Below, one piece after another: positions 45,967 to 58,201 of a stretch of 64,000 nt of DNA; the stretch's first letter is position 1; every line of letters begins with the position of its first letter. The notes under the pieces are model-generated. The model was not told the DNA's origin. It searched no databases and worked only from the letters and a program-made list of their open reading frames with translations. Location of the stretch: NCBI RefSeq assembly GCF_022376445.1, contig NW_025955021.1:1-64000 (forward strand), read 5' to 3'. The DNA is from Fomitopsis serialis. Lineage: Eukaryota; Basidiomycota; Agaricomycetes; Polyporales; Fomitopsidaceae. A program made the translations under genes and the position numbers.

Positions 45967-48192
45967 ATGATGGGACTATTCAACCAAGCCACGCAGAAGG
46001 TGCACAGGCCACGCGGGTCCTCCGACGACAAGGGTAGTCCTGAAGCCGAAGCTACTGATTCAGATGATGTCTCTATCCTGTCCGTCTCTTCCTCCCACTT
46101 TGCCGTCCATGTTCTACTACTCCAAACCTGCCGATGCTGACGACGATGCCTGCTCTAGGGATGAGGAGGAGGGTTCGATCATCAAGAGCATGATTTCACA
46201 GCTGAGGTGCGTACAGTCTTGAACAACGTGCTGTACGCTGTGAAGGTTGCGATGTCGTCGCGCATACACTATTTCAGGCAGAGGATATCTTTCCAAACTG
46301 GCAGAATACTCGCCACGTACTGTCGCCGTGCTTGTAGTGGGCGCCGACCATCATGAGCCCTTCGGTTCAACCGTCCTGGATGAACAGTCTTTGATCAGTG
46401 CATCACAATGCCTTGAAAGTGTACCGTATGATCTCCATACCACTTCAGACCTCAGAGACCACCCAGTATGCGCAGATTTCGACATGAACGACCCACCACG
46501 GTGCAGCACTGTTCCCCGCAATGCTAATTGTCGCGGTACAGAGTCGGAATGGACCTGTCGAAAGTCACCTTCCCAACGTTCGTCCTCGAGCCCCGGAGCA
46601 TGCTTGAGCGCATCACAGACTTTATGTCCCATCCAGATCTTGTCTTTGGGTGCGCTTCCCTTTCCATTCACACGCATATAAGCACTGATGATAGCCATGT
46701 ATTCCTGGGTCATACGTTCACGTTCGTCATTCTATTCATCACTCCGCTTCTTTGTACACGCCTGTGAATCCGACTACCCCACCCCTGCGAAACGGCCACA
46801 GCGCTGAGCAAGAAGACGACCCCGAGGAGCGGTTCATCCGCGTCCTGCAATACTACCTTGCCGGATGGCACATAAAGCCGAAAGGTGTAAAGAAACCGTG
46901 CGTAACACCGTCATCTCCGTCCTGCACGGCCGCAATGATCATGATCGTCGGCCCCAACTAGGTATAACCCTGTCTTGGGCGAGTTCTTCCGCTGTCGGTA
47001 CGACTACCCTGACGGCTCGCAGGGGTTCTACATCGCCGAACAAGGTGCGCCGGACTCCCACCCACCCTATTCCCGCTCACCTCCGCTGTCCATCGTACTG
47101 ATTGCGAGCCTCCCCCCTTCGCTTGTTACATCATGCATACGGGCAGTCTCGCACCACCCGCCTGTGTCCGCATTCTTCTATGTCACGCCCGCAAACAAGG
47201 TGTGTATCGTCGGCGAGCTACGGCCCAAGAGCAAGTTCCTCGGGAACAGCGTCTCCACGCAGATGGACGGCGAGAACCGCGTCTACCTCATGGACCGGCC
47301 GACCGACGGGCGTGAGTGCCCTACCCTCCCCTCCTCACCCTCTACTAACCCTAACCCGCGCCCGTCCCGTCTCGCTTTGGTCCCGGGAACGCAGCGTACG
47401 TGATCTCGATGCCGAATATGTACGCGCGGGGGATCCTGTGGGGCAAGATGGTGCTCGAGCTGGGGGACACGTGCACGGCGCGCAATGACCGGAACGGGTA
47501 CACGGCCGAGATCCAGTTCAAGACGAAGGGCTACTTCTCGGGCACGTACAACGCGATCCAGGGCAAGATCCGCGCGGGCGCGCAGGAGGCGGGCGAGGTG
47601 ACGGGGAAGTGGAGCGAGACGATGGAATACCAGAGTAGGAAGGTGCGTGTCGGCGTGATCAGTGTCGTGTGGTTGATTGCAGTGTACGCCGGTGTGCTGA
47701 CGAATGGATAGACGGGCCAGAAACGCATCCTGTTTGATGCGCAGAAGGACGGCGACAAGGTCGCACCGAAGTGGGTTGCCCCGGAGGATGATCAGGAGCC
47801 TAACGAATCCCGACGGTGCGTCACTCCCAAACCAACAACTCGCCCGTGCGGTAGCTGACGTGCATCCCCGCCGACAGCCTATGGCAGAACCTGACCGAGG
47901 CAATCCTAGCGAAGGACATGAACGCGGCGACGGAGGCCAAGACGGCAGTGGAGGAGTCCCAGCGGGAGCTGCGCCGGAGACGAGACGAGAGCGGCCAGCA
48001 GTTCGTCCCGCGGTTCTTCTCGCAAGACAAGGACGGGCGGTGGGTGCCCAAGATCAAGTGCGTTGATGTTCTGCATGTCTGTCCTTGTAGTGCTGACGAT
48101 ACGCTCCTGCCGTCAGTTTGCCTGAGGACCCGCAAGAAGCTGTAGAAGCGGTCAAGGCGTGGATCTGGGCCGCGCCTCCTGGCCAACGCTAA
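45967..48192 (+). CDS. Oxysterol-binding protein family lipid-transfer protein (OSH)
   Basis: ATG at 45967 ([13 protein letters not shown]); TAA at 48190-48192. The ORD domain is complete: [34 protein letters not shown] then [11 protein letters not shown], the [14 protein letters not shown] signature (split by an intron near 47040-47150), [13 protein letters not shown], and the C-terminal [19 protein letters not shown] helix ending in KAWIWAAPP. There is no PH or ankyrin domain, so it belongs to the short Osh4-Osh7-like type that moves sterol/PI4P or PS between membranes. Most introns are short, but the one after ISQLR (46206-about 46539) is about 335 nt. About 470 residues. Which of Osh4-7 it corresponds to cannot be decided. 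Confidence 0.88.
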
Positions 48193-48698
48193 ACATATAG
48201 ACACGTCTTACTGCACACGAAACGTAGGCACCGCAGCCCTCGATGTTCTTTTCCCTCTCACCTCTTTTTCAGGGTTTCCTCCCATCCCTGAACGTTCTAC
48301 GCATGCGCCAATAGCAATCTACTGTAATGCCAGTCTATTCAATGAAAGTAACTTAACAGCAGATGTGTACAACAGGCGTGGGTCTGGTATCGTGGTGACT
48401 GCAAGTGTGTGGTGCGGACGGGGGCCGACTGCGGTGAGCTGAGAGGACAAGGGATGTGGTATTTATGGGCAGCTGCCCGAGGGTAGGTAGTGACAAGTGT
48501 GCGTGGGTACCATAATGCATATGTGATGAGACGAGACGACGAACGAGATGCGCGAGACGTGGCTAGATGGAGCGAGAAGACAGAAATCAGAAGAGATGAG
48601 CCCGAGACGAAAGCAGGTTAATAGATAAATGACAGCAATCCCATCCAACGTTGTACCCTCCTACTAAACAATCCATAAACGTGTATCTTCTCACCGCT
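48193..48698. other. Convergent intergenic region
   Basis: It lies between the 3' ends of the OSBP gene (plus) and the coiled-coil gene (minus). No gene. It should contain both 3' untranslated regions. Confidence 0.6.
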
Positions 48699-51600
48699 CT
48701 ATGACCACCAGCCGTCGTCCCCTAGCGTCGGCGCGGCCGACACGTTGCTCGGGGTGGGCGACGGGATCTGAGGACGGTAGTATCCACGGGCCTTCTTCGC
48801 CTGCGGTGTGGCGGGTGCCGTAGTTGGCATACCGCGTCGAGGCGCATGTATGGAATCCCACACCGACTGTTGAGGCGTGACAGGGCGCGCGCGCATAGGC
48901 TCGCTCTTGATCATGTACTGCCCGGTCGGCGTAACCGACCGATCCTCGTCATTGTAGACAGTGCTAGCGCGCGAGTCTGAACGTGCTGGAGGGCGAGCGG
49001 TGCCGTTGCCATTGCCATTCTGGTAGCGAGCTTTGGGTTGGACGACTTTAGCAGCTGCAGCAGCTTTGTTCGCCTGATCCGTCTCGGCCTGGAGACGCGC
49101 AACCTGTGCTTCAAGGGCAGCGATTTGGTCGCGCAGCTTGTTCTGGCGATCCTGCGGGAATGTGAGCATATGAAGAAAACATTCCTCACATCCGGAGGCC
49201 TCACCTTGTCCAGCCGCTCCTCAGCGTCACGCTCCTCCAATTGCAACTTCGCAAGCGAGTAGTCGGCATCAAGCTGCGCACGAGCCTCTTCTGCGCTGTC
49301 GAGTTTCTGCTGCGTTGATTCCAGCTCACTGGAGGCCTCCTTAGCGCGCCTCTCCCATTCGACAGCACGTTGTTGTGCCTGCACAAGACTTTGCTTCGAG
49401 GCTTGAGCGACCTTCTCGCTTGTAGACAGCCTGGTTTCATACTCTTTGACACGACGCTGAAGGGCCGTATGCTCGTTCTCAAGGGTCCTGGTACGATCTC
49501 GAGCGCGCCGCAATTCCTTCAGTTCCTCTGTATCCGCCTGGCCCACAAGGTTGGTGAGCGCTTGGATCTGCTCTGCTGCCGCACGGAGATCGTCCCAATT
49601 ACTCTGCTGAGCAATGAGATCATCATATTGCTTGCGCTGCATGGCCAGCTCATCGACAACCAGCTCTTTCTCACGCGTGACGAAGGTGACACGCAAATCA
49701 AGAGAGTCGACCTGCAGATAGGGTGAATCACGGCCTCGATTAAGACTCAATGAAACATACCTGTGCAGCGAGTTTCTGCCTCTCGGTACTGAATTCCTTA
49801 TTCGACGCCTCCAGCTGCGCGATACGTTGGGAATGCGTCTGTGCCTGCACGTCTGCGGCCTTCAGTCGCTCAAGCGCACGAGACAGAGCCTCCTCAAGCT
49901 CGACGTTCTTGGCTTCTGCGGCGGTAAGCTCGGATGACTTGCTTGTGACATGCTCCTGTAGGGTCTCTATCCTTGCAGATAGATGGTCACGATTCGCCTC
50001 GGTGTCCTTGAGACGCTCGGCAAGCATGTCTTTCTCCACGCGAACCTGCCCATGCGCCCCACGAGCTTTAGCAAGCTGCACTTGCAATTCACCGCTCGTA
50101 GACATGAGTCGGCGAATCTCCTCGGCGTCCTTCTGTGATGTATCGCGAGCGGTGAAGTCGGCGTGAGCATTCTGTAGAATTCTCGTAGCCTCGAGCATGG
50201 CCTCCGGCAGGTTGTCGATGTGCTTGACCAAATCCTGGCAGAAGTCGGTATATTCTTGTGTCTGAGAGATCAGTCGCTGCTGCTCGCGGGCGATATCGCG
50301 CACAGACGACTCGATGTGCGACAGGTTCTTGACGTATGGTGCATCCTTCTCTGCTTCCGCCCGAGTCGCAAACTCTGCTTGTGCACTACCAAGCGCCTCC
50401 GTTGCGGCCAAAAGGCGCTGAGGAAGATCGGAGAGGACACCTAGTATGTCTCGACGCACGGACGACAAATCCACCTGCGGAATGGCATGGATCTGAGGCG
50501 TCTTCCGTCCCAGGGAATGGACCACTGCCTGGAGCTCACGGATAGGCGCCATGACCTCGGCAATGCTTTGCGTAACTCTGTCTGTCAGCGTATCAACATT
50601 AAATGCGCGGTCCCGAACAGCAAGCCTCGAGTCAAGGCGCTCCACGACCAGGTCGGAAACTTGTTCCTTAATCTCGTGTGCATCGAGGGGAGCGACGATC
50701 TTGCGCACTTCTGTGGTAAGTCGTCCTACAATAGACTCCTCATCGATCGAGGGCGCAGGAGATGCAAGAGAAGGCAAGAGTGGTCTGAGCATGTCCACGA
50801 TAAGAACGGCCGTTTCGCGCTTGTCCGAGGCGAGGTCGATGAGTTGTGAGATGTGAGGCTTGACGGCCTGCGTGAGTTGTGCCGTGAGGCCTTCATAGTC
50901 GATCGGTTCGGGGCGGAGCGAGGCGACCTGCGGCATCAACACGCGCATGAGTTCATGTGCGATCGTCTGGCTGTCGGAAGGTGGTCTATTAGCCTCCATC
51001 GCCTGCAGTTGCATGCTCAGCTGCGAGGTGGCTCCTGCAACGGCGTTCATAGTCCTGTTGCTCAACTCCTCCGCAAATTGCATGAACGCGGGATCCCGAC
51101 CCCGGGAAGCGAACAGCTGCGCAAGATCCTGCTGGATTAGGGCACGCGCCTCGGTATGTTTCTGGTCAATAATGCCCTTCATCATCTCGAAATCAAGCTC
51201 TCCCCGGGCATCCATCTGACTGTCCTCAAGACCCCTCTCCGCGGATGCCTGCAGCTGCGCGCGGAACAATGACACCACCTCCGAGATCATTGCTTCCGTC
51301 GACGGACTCAACGTCTGACCACCAGCCTCCTTGAACCCCGACAGCGTGCGCTTAATAATGTCGAATTTCTCCTCCAGCAGGTACTCGAGGCGCTGCTCGT
51401 ATTGCTGCATCTCGATGCGGCGCGAGAGGTTGACGGGAGGCAGGGAGATGTCCGATCCAGAGTCGGACTCATCGCTGCCATGGTGATGTCTTGTAGGGGC
51501 AGACGAACGGCGCACGATCCTCTCGGGGTGAAGATATCGTGCGGAGGCGTTGACTCGCGCAAGCCGGGGTCCGTGAATAATCGGTTGCCGCGGGAAATTC

Positions 51601-54600
51601 TATGGGAAATCGGAGGTACGTTGAGGTCGTCCAGGGAGGTTCGTGGGCTGTGCTCGTACTCGAAGATGTCTCTCGAGCTGAGTCTTGAGCGGACTGTGCG
51701 GCGGGTTCGGTCATCTCCCTCCGTATTGACGAGTGCTTTGAACAAACCTGCAGGAACTGTGTTCGTTGAGACGGGGTGCTTGAAGTCGAGTGGGATCGGC
51801 GCACGCTTGGGCTTCATTGTTGGCGGGAACGGCAGCTCGTGCGCAGCCTCTGGTTCGCTGCTCGGACCAGCCGAAGGAGGTACGTTCTCGTCTCCCTCAG
51901 TGAGCGCCCTCGGCTGGTGCGACAGCTCAAGGGTGCCCGAGTAACCGGAGACCGTGAAGGGCTTCGCGGTAGCATTAAGGGCGCTCTCCTTGAGACTCAG
52001 AGAGCTAGCAGGCGGGCTAGTGGGCGCAGAGACTGCCTTGGTGATGTCAGGAGGGAATCTAAACGACGACATATTGTTGACGCCGTCCTCGTCCTCTCCG
52101 TCAAGCGTAGCACTCGAGCCTCGGCGCTGTCTCTTCTCCCTGCCCTGGAACTCCCGAGGAGCGGCTTTGCTCGGAGTCGCAGTGCCTACAGCGGGGGTGT
52201 GGGCAACGGCCGAGGAGGCTGAGGAGACGAGAACGTCAATTGTGGCACACCAGGCGGTGGCCTGAAAGTGAAGGTCGGTTTGAACTCTGGGGCAGCGGCG
52301 CTGAGGGGCTTGCCAAATGACGGCGCACGGGCATGGCCCAACTTCGGCGTAGTGACAACGGGTGGCTGGAACGCAGTCGAGGACCAAGAGCCTGACTGAC
52401 GGTTGGCACCGAAGACGAAGGGCTTCGCCAAGGGATTCAACGATTCGGAACGAGGTGCAGGTGCGAGGGCCGACGGCGCGGGAGGGGGGTGCAAGCCTCC
52501 GGGCTGTGCGTATTGCTCAGACGCTCCCCTCGAATGTGCCAATGCAGGATCATGATATGAGTAGGGTGCCGATCCGGGACGCACTTCCGGGAGAGGAGGC
52601 AGAGGTCGTCCATGGCCGCCAGACGATGGTCTAGGGAAATGACCACGGTTCACATAACCGAATGAGCCACGCCCACTCTCTTCTTCGCTCGGATTTGACA
52701 CAATATCGTCCTGGTCAACGAAGGTAGGTGCGATTTCGGGTGGTCTTGGGAAGTTGGGTAACCTCCTCGGTGTATGCGTCTCGATTTCGTGTTGCGAGTG
52801 CCGTCTCTGGCGGCGAAGCATGCGACGCTGCACGCGGTGTTGGCGTGCCCGCTCTTCATCAGACGGATTCGACCATTCCCCGATGCTCTGAGAACATATC
52901 AGTTCATAAAGTGAATGCGGTATGGTCAAGGAGCTACTAACCTCGTCCTCTGAAGTCTCTGCGCCGGTGCGTAAATCTTCCGACCCCGTCCATTCACCGA
53001 CTGCGTCTTGGTCATGTTCCGCATATTCATCTATGTCCTCCACCACCGGGCTGCCATCCGGGCTGCGGGCAGGTATCGGGTCGCGCTGGGTGTCCACGAA
53101 CGTGGACGACCCATCATCGATAATGCCGCCCACCGAGCGCAACGAGAGCGCCGCAGATAATTTGGACACATGCCGAGAATGAATACGACTCTGCGCCACG
53201 GTACTCACACCGTCCTGATCTTCCTCCTCGTTGCCGGCATCTTCCACCTCTGTCTCGACGCCGTCCTCGCGAATCTCTATGAGTGCTGGTCGTTCCTCTT
53301 CTGGCTCCTCTTCTTCCGGGATGTTTACGCCGAATCCACGCATGAAGTCAGGCGCACTCTCTGGCCTGGAGAGCGCCGGCGGAGGCGCAAGGGTGGCGAA
53401 ATTCGCTGGAACACGTCCCTGTGGTGCCTGGATGTCCAACTTCGCAGGTCCCGGTGATACGCGCTGAATCTGATCGGAACCTAGAATCGCACCAGGTCCG
53501 AAAGGATTGAATGCTGACGCGGGATTGTATACAGGCGAATGGGACTGGAAAGAAGGCGGCTGCGCGAGCGACATACTGTGTCCATGCCTCCCTTGGAAGC
53601 GGGGCGGCAGCTGACCGGGAGACGTCGACGCCAGAGGTACTGGAGGCTGTGGGGAAGTCGCCAACGAAGTCGACGCAGACGCATTCTGCGACTGCTGAAG
53701 CTTGTTTAATTTAAACATGAGCAGCGCAGGATCGGCGGGCGAGGAGATCTACAGGTGCATGTTAATCGCAGGAAACAACGTGGAGAACACGAGTTACGCA
53801 CCGATGCAGCCCGAGCATGCGGGGCATGAATCTGAGGCACGGAGCCACCCCGCCTCGCTCGACGCCGAGTTTCTCCAGTTTCTCCTCGATGATCTTCTGC
53901 TTGATCTCTGCCCAGGCACCCTATGAGCAGATAACGTAGCAATAGTCAGTGCATGTTCGTTTCTGGATGTCGGATAGCACGAACCTTTCCAGGAAGGAAG
54001 ACATCAACCGTGCTTGGTAGATGATGTCTCCAGTTATCTGGCGGGTACGGCTCCACGGTCCTCAGATCAGGGTATGCCACCTCGACTTGTTCGGGGACGT
54101 CTGACAGCGGGAGAGGTTTCCTGGCCCATGACTGACGCGTTGATGGCGCGTCACCCTCGCCCGGGACGGTCTCCTTGGGGAGGTTCACGATATGCTTCTT
54201 CACTTTGGTCGCCGGTGCAGGCTGGGGTATGCTGGGGGCGCGCGGGTTCGGGCTCACCTTGCGCTGGGGACCCCCGAGCACGGCTTTTGGTGGTCCGCCT
54301 GCACTTATGCTTGGGGCGCGTTTGCTGCGAGGAACAAAAGGCTGCGGAAACGATGGCACTCCGAGAAGTGGTGTGGGGAAGCCCGGCTGGCCTAGCGGCG
54401 TCATGGGCATGTTTGGGGGATATATACCTGCCGCGGCGAGATGTACAACGCTCGGTGAGCTTCGGTGCATGGATGGTCGACCAGGTGCAGGCGGGGGCTG
54501 GGGAAGAAGTTGACCTGCATCGGTGTTTGCAACGGGTTCACCCCGTTCATGAAGGGCGGTGGATGCATTCCTTGCTGAATAGACGTCGGCAGGCCAGGTG

Positions 54601-54703
54601 AGAAGAGGTGCCCGTGGTTGTCGAAGCTAACGGGCTGCTGGGCGTTGAGATTGGGCGGAATGTGCAGCCTGGAGAGCTGCTGCTGGCGAGGGTGGCCTGC
54701 CAT
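48699..54703 (-). CDS. Very large Pro-rich/coiled-coil protein of unknown function, about 1,850 residues
   Basis: ATG at 54703 (MAGHPRQQQLSRLHI); stop after LGDDGWWS at 48699. All apparent frame breaks resolve as short GT-AG introns: 46 nt after PPFMNG, one after DVFLPGK, one after HARAAS, one near 52890-52940, 65 nt after FRPPPG (about 52205-52265), 44 nt after FTPRGS (about 51480-51525), and one each after KLAAQ and ERLDK. The first ~900 residues are disordered (Pro, Ser, acidic patches). The second half is a long coiled coil broken into blocks (DEAQD-free, heptad-like Leu/Ala with Gln/Glu/Arg), ending in a Ser/Pro tail. It resembles cytoskeletal or polarity scaffolds in layout only. The family is not recognised. 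Confidence 0.75.
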
Positions 54704-55041
54704 GATGCGCGAACCGGACGCAACACCAATTCTACACTCTGTGAGCTGCCTTCACAGGAGCCTGCGAAAGCAACGCCGGGTATATGGAGGGGTGGGAGGT
54801 ATAGCTGGTCGCTAGCCACGGCGAGGAGGAGGAGGCTCGGAAGAGGTCGTCCAATATTTCGTGGCGAGTCCCAACCACGTGGTCTCGGCATGGTCACTGT
54901 ATCACCCGCCCTTGACCCGCCCTCGCCTTTCACCAGTGCTCAAAGCTCTCAACCTTGCTATTGGCGGATTCAAGCCAAAAGTCTGCCTTGGAATTTGTTC
55001 TGCATTGAATTCATCCCGGGGGGCGTCACTTTTGCGAATCC
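54704..55041. promoter_or_regulatory. Divergent promoter between the coiled-coil gene and SMN
   Basis: The two start codons are 338 bp apart and point away from each other, so their promoters must lie in this segment. No specific element is claimed. Confidence 0.55.
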
Positions 55042-56131
55042 ATGGCTATGAGACCGGTGATTTCCTACGATGACATTACGGCTCCAGGACCCTCTTCGAC
55101 TACTCAAACCAACCCTCAGCAGTCTACCGCGCAAGGACCACCTCCGAAAAAGCGCAAGATTCACGGTGGTCGAAGGACCATATCCACCCGAAACGGCCAA
55201 TATCCACAGCATTGGGATGAGCCGGAAGAGAGCGCGTCACAGATGACTTACGACGACGGCGGAGGTGAGGGCATGACCGATGCAGACATGGACAATGCAG
55301 AAGAAGAGGCCAAGAAGAGGAGGGCCAAGAAGAGGAGAGCAGGGAGCTCACGCGAGAAGAAGTTTGGGACGACTCAGCTTTGGTAGACGCGTGGAACTCT
55401 GCGATGGCAGAGTACGAGGTGTGCTATACCTCAAATGTCTTTCGGTGCGATACATACTGATTTTCTGCGAGGCTTATCACGGCAAGGGTAAGTGGAAAGA
55501 GGAACCCGTAAAGAAGTCGCCACTGTGAGTGGTCATCCTCATTCTCTGTTTCGCGGTTCATTTACGATATCCTTCCAGATGGTACAATATACCACCCGCA
55601 AAACCGGACGAAAAGTCAAAAGGAAAGGAGAAAGCATCCGCCGGCACTTCTATCACCAGACCTGTACTTCCAAACGGCGTCACTTACGCGTACCAAGAGG
55701 TCGAAGATGACTCTGCAACACACGATCTAGAGGCCAATGTTCCAGTGCACGATCCCTCGTTCTCAGGCGCAAACGTCGTACCTAGGTCTGACGATGCGGC
55801 GTATGCACTATCTGAGCCTGGCGCTATGGTCAGCCAGGACGAGGCGTTTTCGCGTGCGCTCAATGCGTCGTACTGGAGCGGGTACTGGACCGCCGCATAC
55901 CATGTGAGCATCGTACAATGTTATCGGAAACTTGGTTGCTGACAGCAGCATAGTATCATCGTGCAGGTGGAAAAAGGGGCAATGCCGAGGAAGAGGTCGG
56001 TGAAGGTGAGGACGCAGTGATGGAGAACAGGAGGACGAACTGCTACCGGCCCAACGGTAACATGGGTGGCTCCAATTCTCGATGTCTTCCCAATTGCTTC
56101 AGTGATATCTTGTACTTGCGCACATTGAATT
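55042..56131 (+). CDS. SMN1: Survival motor neuron (SMN) homologue
   Basis: ATG at 55042. Diagnostic parts are an N-terminal Gemin2-binding-like helix, ELTREEVWDDSALVDAWNSAMAEYE (near 55350-55420), the WYNIPP segment near 55580, and a C-terminal YG box ALNASYWSGYWTAAYH (55858-55904), which mediates SMN oligomerisation. SMN assembles Sm rings on snRNAs, fitting an intron-dense genome. The first part needs an intron from the GTGAGG donor at about 55265 to an AAG acceptor near 55335 to reach the helix frame. Introns at about 55420-55472, 55526-55578 and 55903-55952 follow. The tail may end at TGA near 56131; the frame one base over ends in an acidic ...ELLPAQR with TAA near 56054, which looks more like relatives, so the exact C-terminus is uncertain. 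Confidence 0.82.
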
Positions 56132-56225
56132 GACTTGCGTGCTCAGGCCGGACTCCCGCGTCGCATAACACGCCGGATCGGGCAGATCGGCTAGTTGTAC
56201 TGCTGTAATTCCCAAGTCAGTACCG

Positions 56226-56645
56226 ATGCTTCATCTTCTCGTCGCAGCGACTAACGCGACGTGCAACACTGGTTTCGGGTTCAATACAAGGATGTCTCAT
56301 TTCGGAGATGGGTGAGTACCCTCTGTAAAGACGCGTAGTCGTTCCTCATCTTACAGACGGACTGAGACCGGGTGGGAATACGCACAGTACTCCGTAACGT
56401 GCCCGCCTGGTGAGATGGGTTCTACGGCCCCCGAGTCTCCATTGTTCATCTGTCCGGAGTGCAGGCGACTTGATCTTGCCTTTGCCACGATCGTCACCGT
56501 TCCGGAGGACGTTCGTAAGTCCCTCATATGCTGTCTCTGGCGGGCCTAAACGCACCACTCCGAAGCCTGTTATGAGTGCGTTCTAACATCTCGATCTTCT
56601 ACATAGCCCTGAACTCGACGCCCGCAGATCTCAGAAGTTCGTAGG
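56226..56645 (+). CDS. Possible small spliced gene, unrecognised, with Cys pairs
   Basis: Three exons can be joined in one frame. The first is about 56226-56309 (MLHLLVAATNATCNT...), then GTGAGTACC...TTACAG. The second is about 56356-56513, containing TGWEYAQYSVTCPPGEMG and FICPECRRLDLAF. Then comes GTAAGTCC...CTACATAG, and a last exon ends SSTOP near 56645 (PLNSTPADLRSS). Splice signals are good and phases agree, which is why I list it. About 95 residues, with C-P-x-C-like and other Cys residues. No family is known to me, and upstream exons could exist. Confidence 0.35.
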
Positions 56646-58201
56646 TTACTAGATTCGATGTCTGAGACAGACAGGCTCCGAGTAAGTACGTGCACAATAG
56701 GTTGCTCAAAACAGCCGGCTACCAGTTGCCTATCGGAGGTCATCGTCGTCGTGCAAGCATCCACCGCTCTTTAATCGCACACTGGACATGTATATCGGTT
56801 TGCGATCGCCGCTTGGATGGGAGCGACGATGGTGGCTCGCGTCGAACTCGAGTTCCTGAAGCTCGAAGACTAGCCCGAGTCTCATTTCGGGGCGTGGATC
56901 CAGAGGCGTGGGTTCAGCCTACGCATGCCTGGCTCTCAGATAATCAATGTCGGTCTCAGCCCCTCGGCCTCTCAGATCTCAGGGCTCACTCAGTAGTCTG
57001 ATTGCAGAAAGCACCGAACGATACCAACCACCATAAACTGTAGACGTGTAAGTACGGATCATCCACGCATCGCAAGCGGACCGGAGGCTATGTACATACG
57101 TATCGATGGTAGTGCACACACGAGTCGCCGCATCGTCCGATATTGGTGTTACCCTACATGTACGGTATATATATGTAACCTGTTCGTGAAACATGGCGAA
57201 ACCTGTAGTCTCAGACCGTCACAGTGGACAATACGATAAGTTACAACGCTTCTGCGTCTCAGAACGTTCGAAACGTTCACCCACCAAACATCCCGAGACG
57301 TGTCACAGCAACTTTAGTTTGATCACTAGACTGAGTACTATCCACGAATCGCTACCACCATGGACACCCCAATGCCGCATTTCCAGGTAGTACCTCAGTG
57401 ACACGACCAATCCACGAATCGGAACAGACCTTCCCGGTCTTCACGCGCACGTCTACAACCTCCACCACTTGCTCCGAGTCGCGATGAAACCGACACACGC
57501 CGTAACACACCAGCACACACATCAAAATGAATCCAGCACCACCCGCAGGCAGGCACACGAAGTCTATTACGATCCCTCGACCACCAACTACCGAGGAGGA
57601 CACACGACATCCCACAACAACCACATCTAAAAATAATACGTACAACTCCCCCCAGAACCCGGGGCGGAGTGGTGAAACGAGCGAGGACGACGGTACACGA
57701 CGAGCGGACTATTAACACTAACGTAGAGACACCCAAGTGAGGGCGCGTACACTAACGTCGACTGGGCGATGGCGAGACGAGACGGCGAGGAGAGGCCCTG
57801 CATAGGAGGACGCCCGACCAGAGCAGGAGGCAGGGAGGCGAGGAGGCGGAGCAGCGAGCCTCATTACATATGTACAACAAGAAGCCGAGGCGCAATAAAG
57901 ACCTATAAACAGCGTGAAGGTGAAGGCGGGAGCAGCGCGTACCCAGCGAGCGGACGGCGCGGGTAACGAGGAAGAAGGTATCGACAAGCAAGCATAAAGT
58001 CACTCCAGAGTGAGGGACAGACAGGCACAGGCGGAGGCGAGACGAGGGGGTGGGGACGCGGTGCGTCGATAGGTTAGGCGGATATTAACATATAACGTAG
58101 GCGTAGGAGGGCGCCGGCTGGGAGTGGCCGGGCCATGCAGTGACGACGCGAGGAATGGGGAAACGGGAGCAGAGCAGAGGGCAAGCGGACGCAGAGCCGC
58201 T
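56646..58201. other. Intergenic region, GC-rich towards the right
   Basis: No gene is supported in 1.5 kb. A Cys/Val-rich minus-strand frame at 57352-57736 looks like composition bias. The right end should contain the 3' untranslated region of the FYVE gene. Confidence 0.45.

Noticed and set aside
51480..51530. Frameshift in the giant coiled-coil gene
   Set aside because: A 44-nt GT-AG intron in the right phase joins FTPRGS to DESDSGSD without loss.
52200..52270. Stop codon after LPTPPL in the giant coiled-coil gene
   Set aside because: It lies inside a 65-nt intron that links FRPPPG to TATPSKAAP in phase.
54510..54560. Frame break near the start of the giant coiled-coil gene
   Set aside because: A 46-nt intron after PPFMNG restores the frame.
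57352..57736. Cys/Val-rich minus-strand frame as a secreted protein
   Set aside because: No signal-peptide start in good context, no introns, and biased composition.
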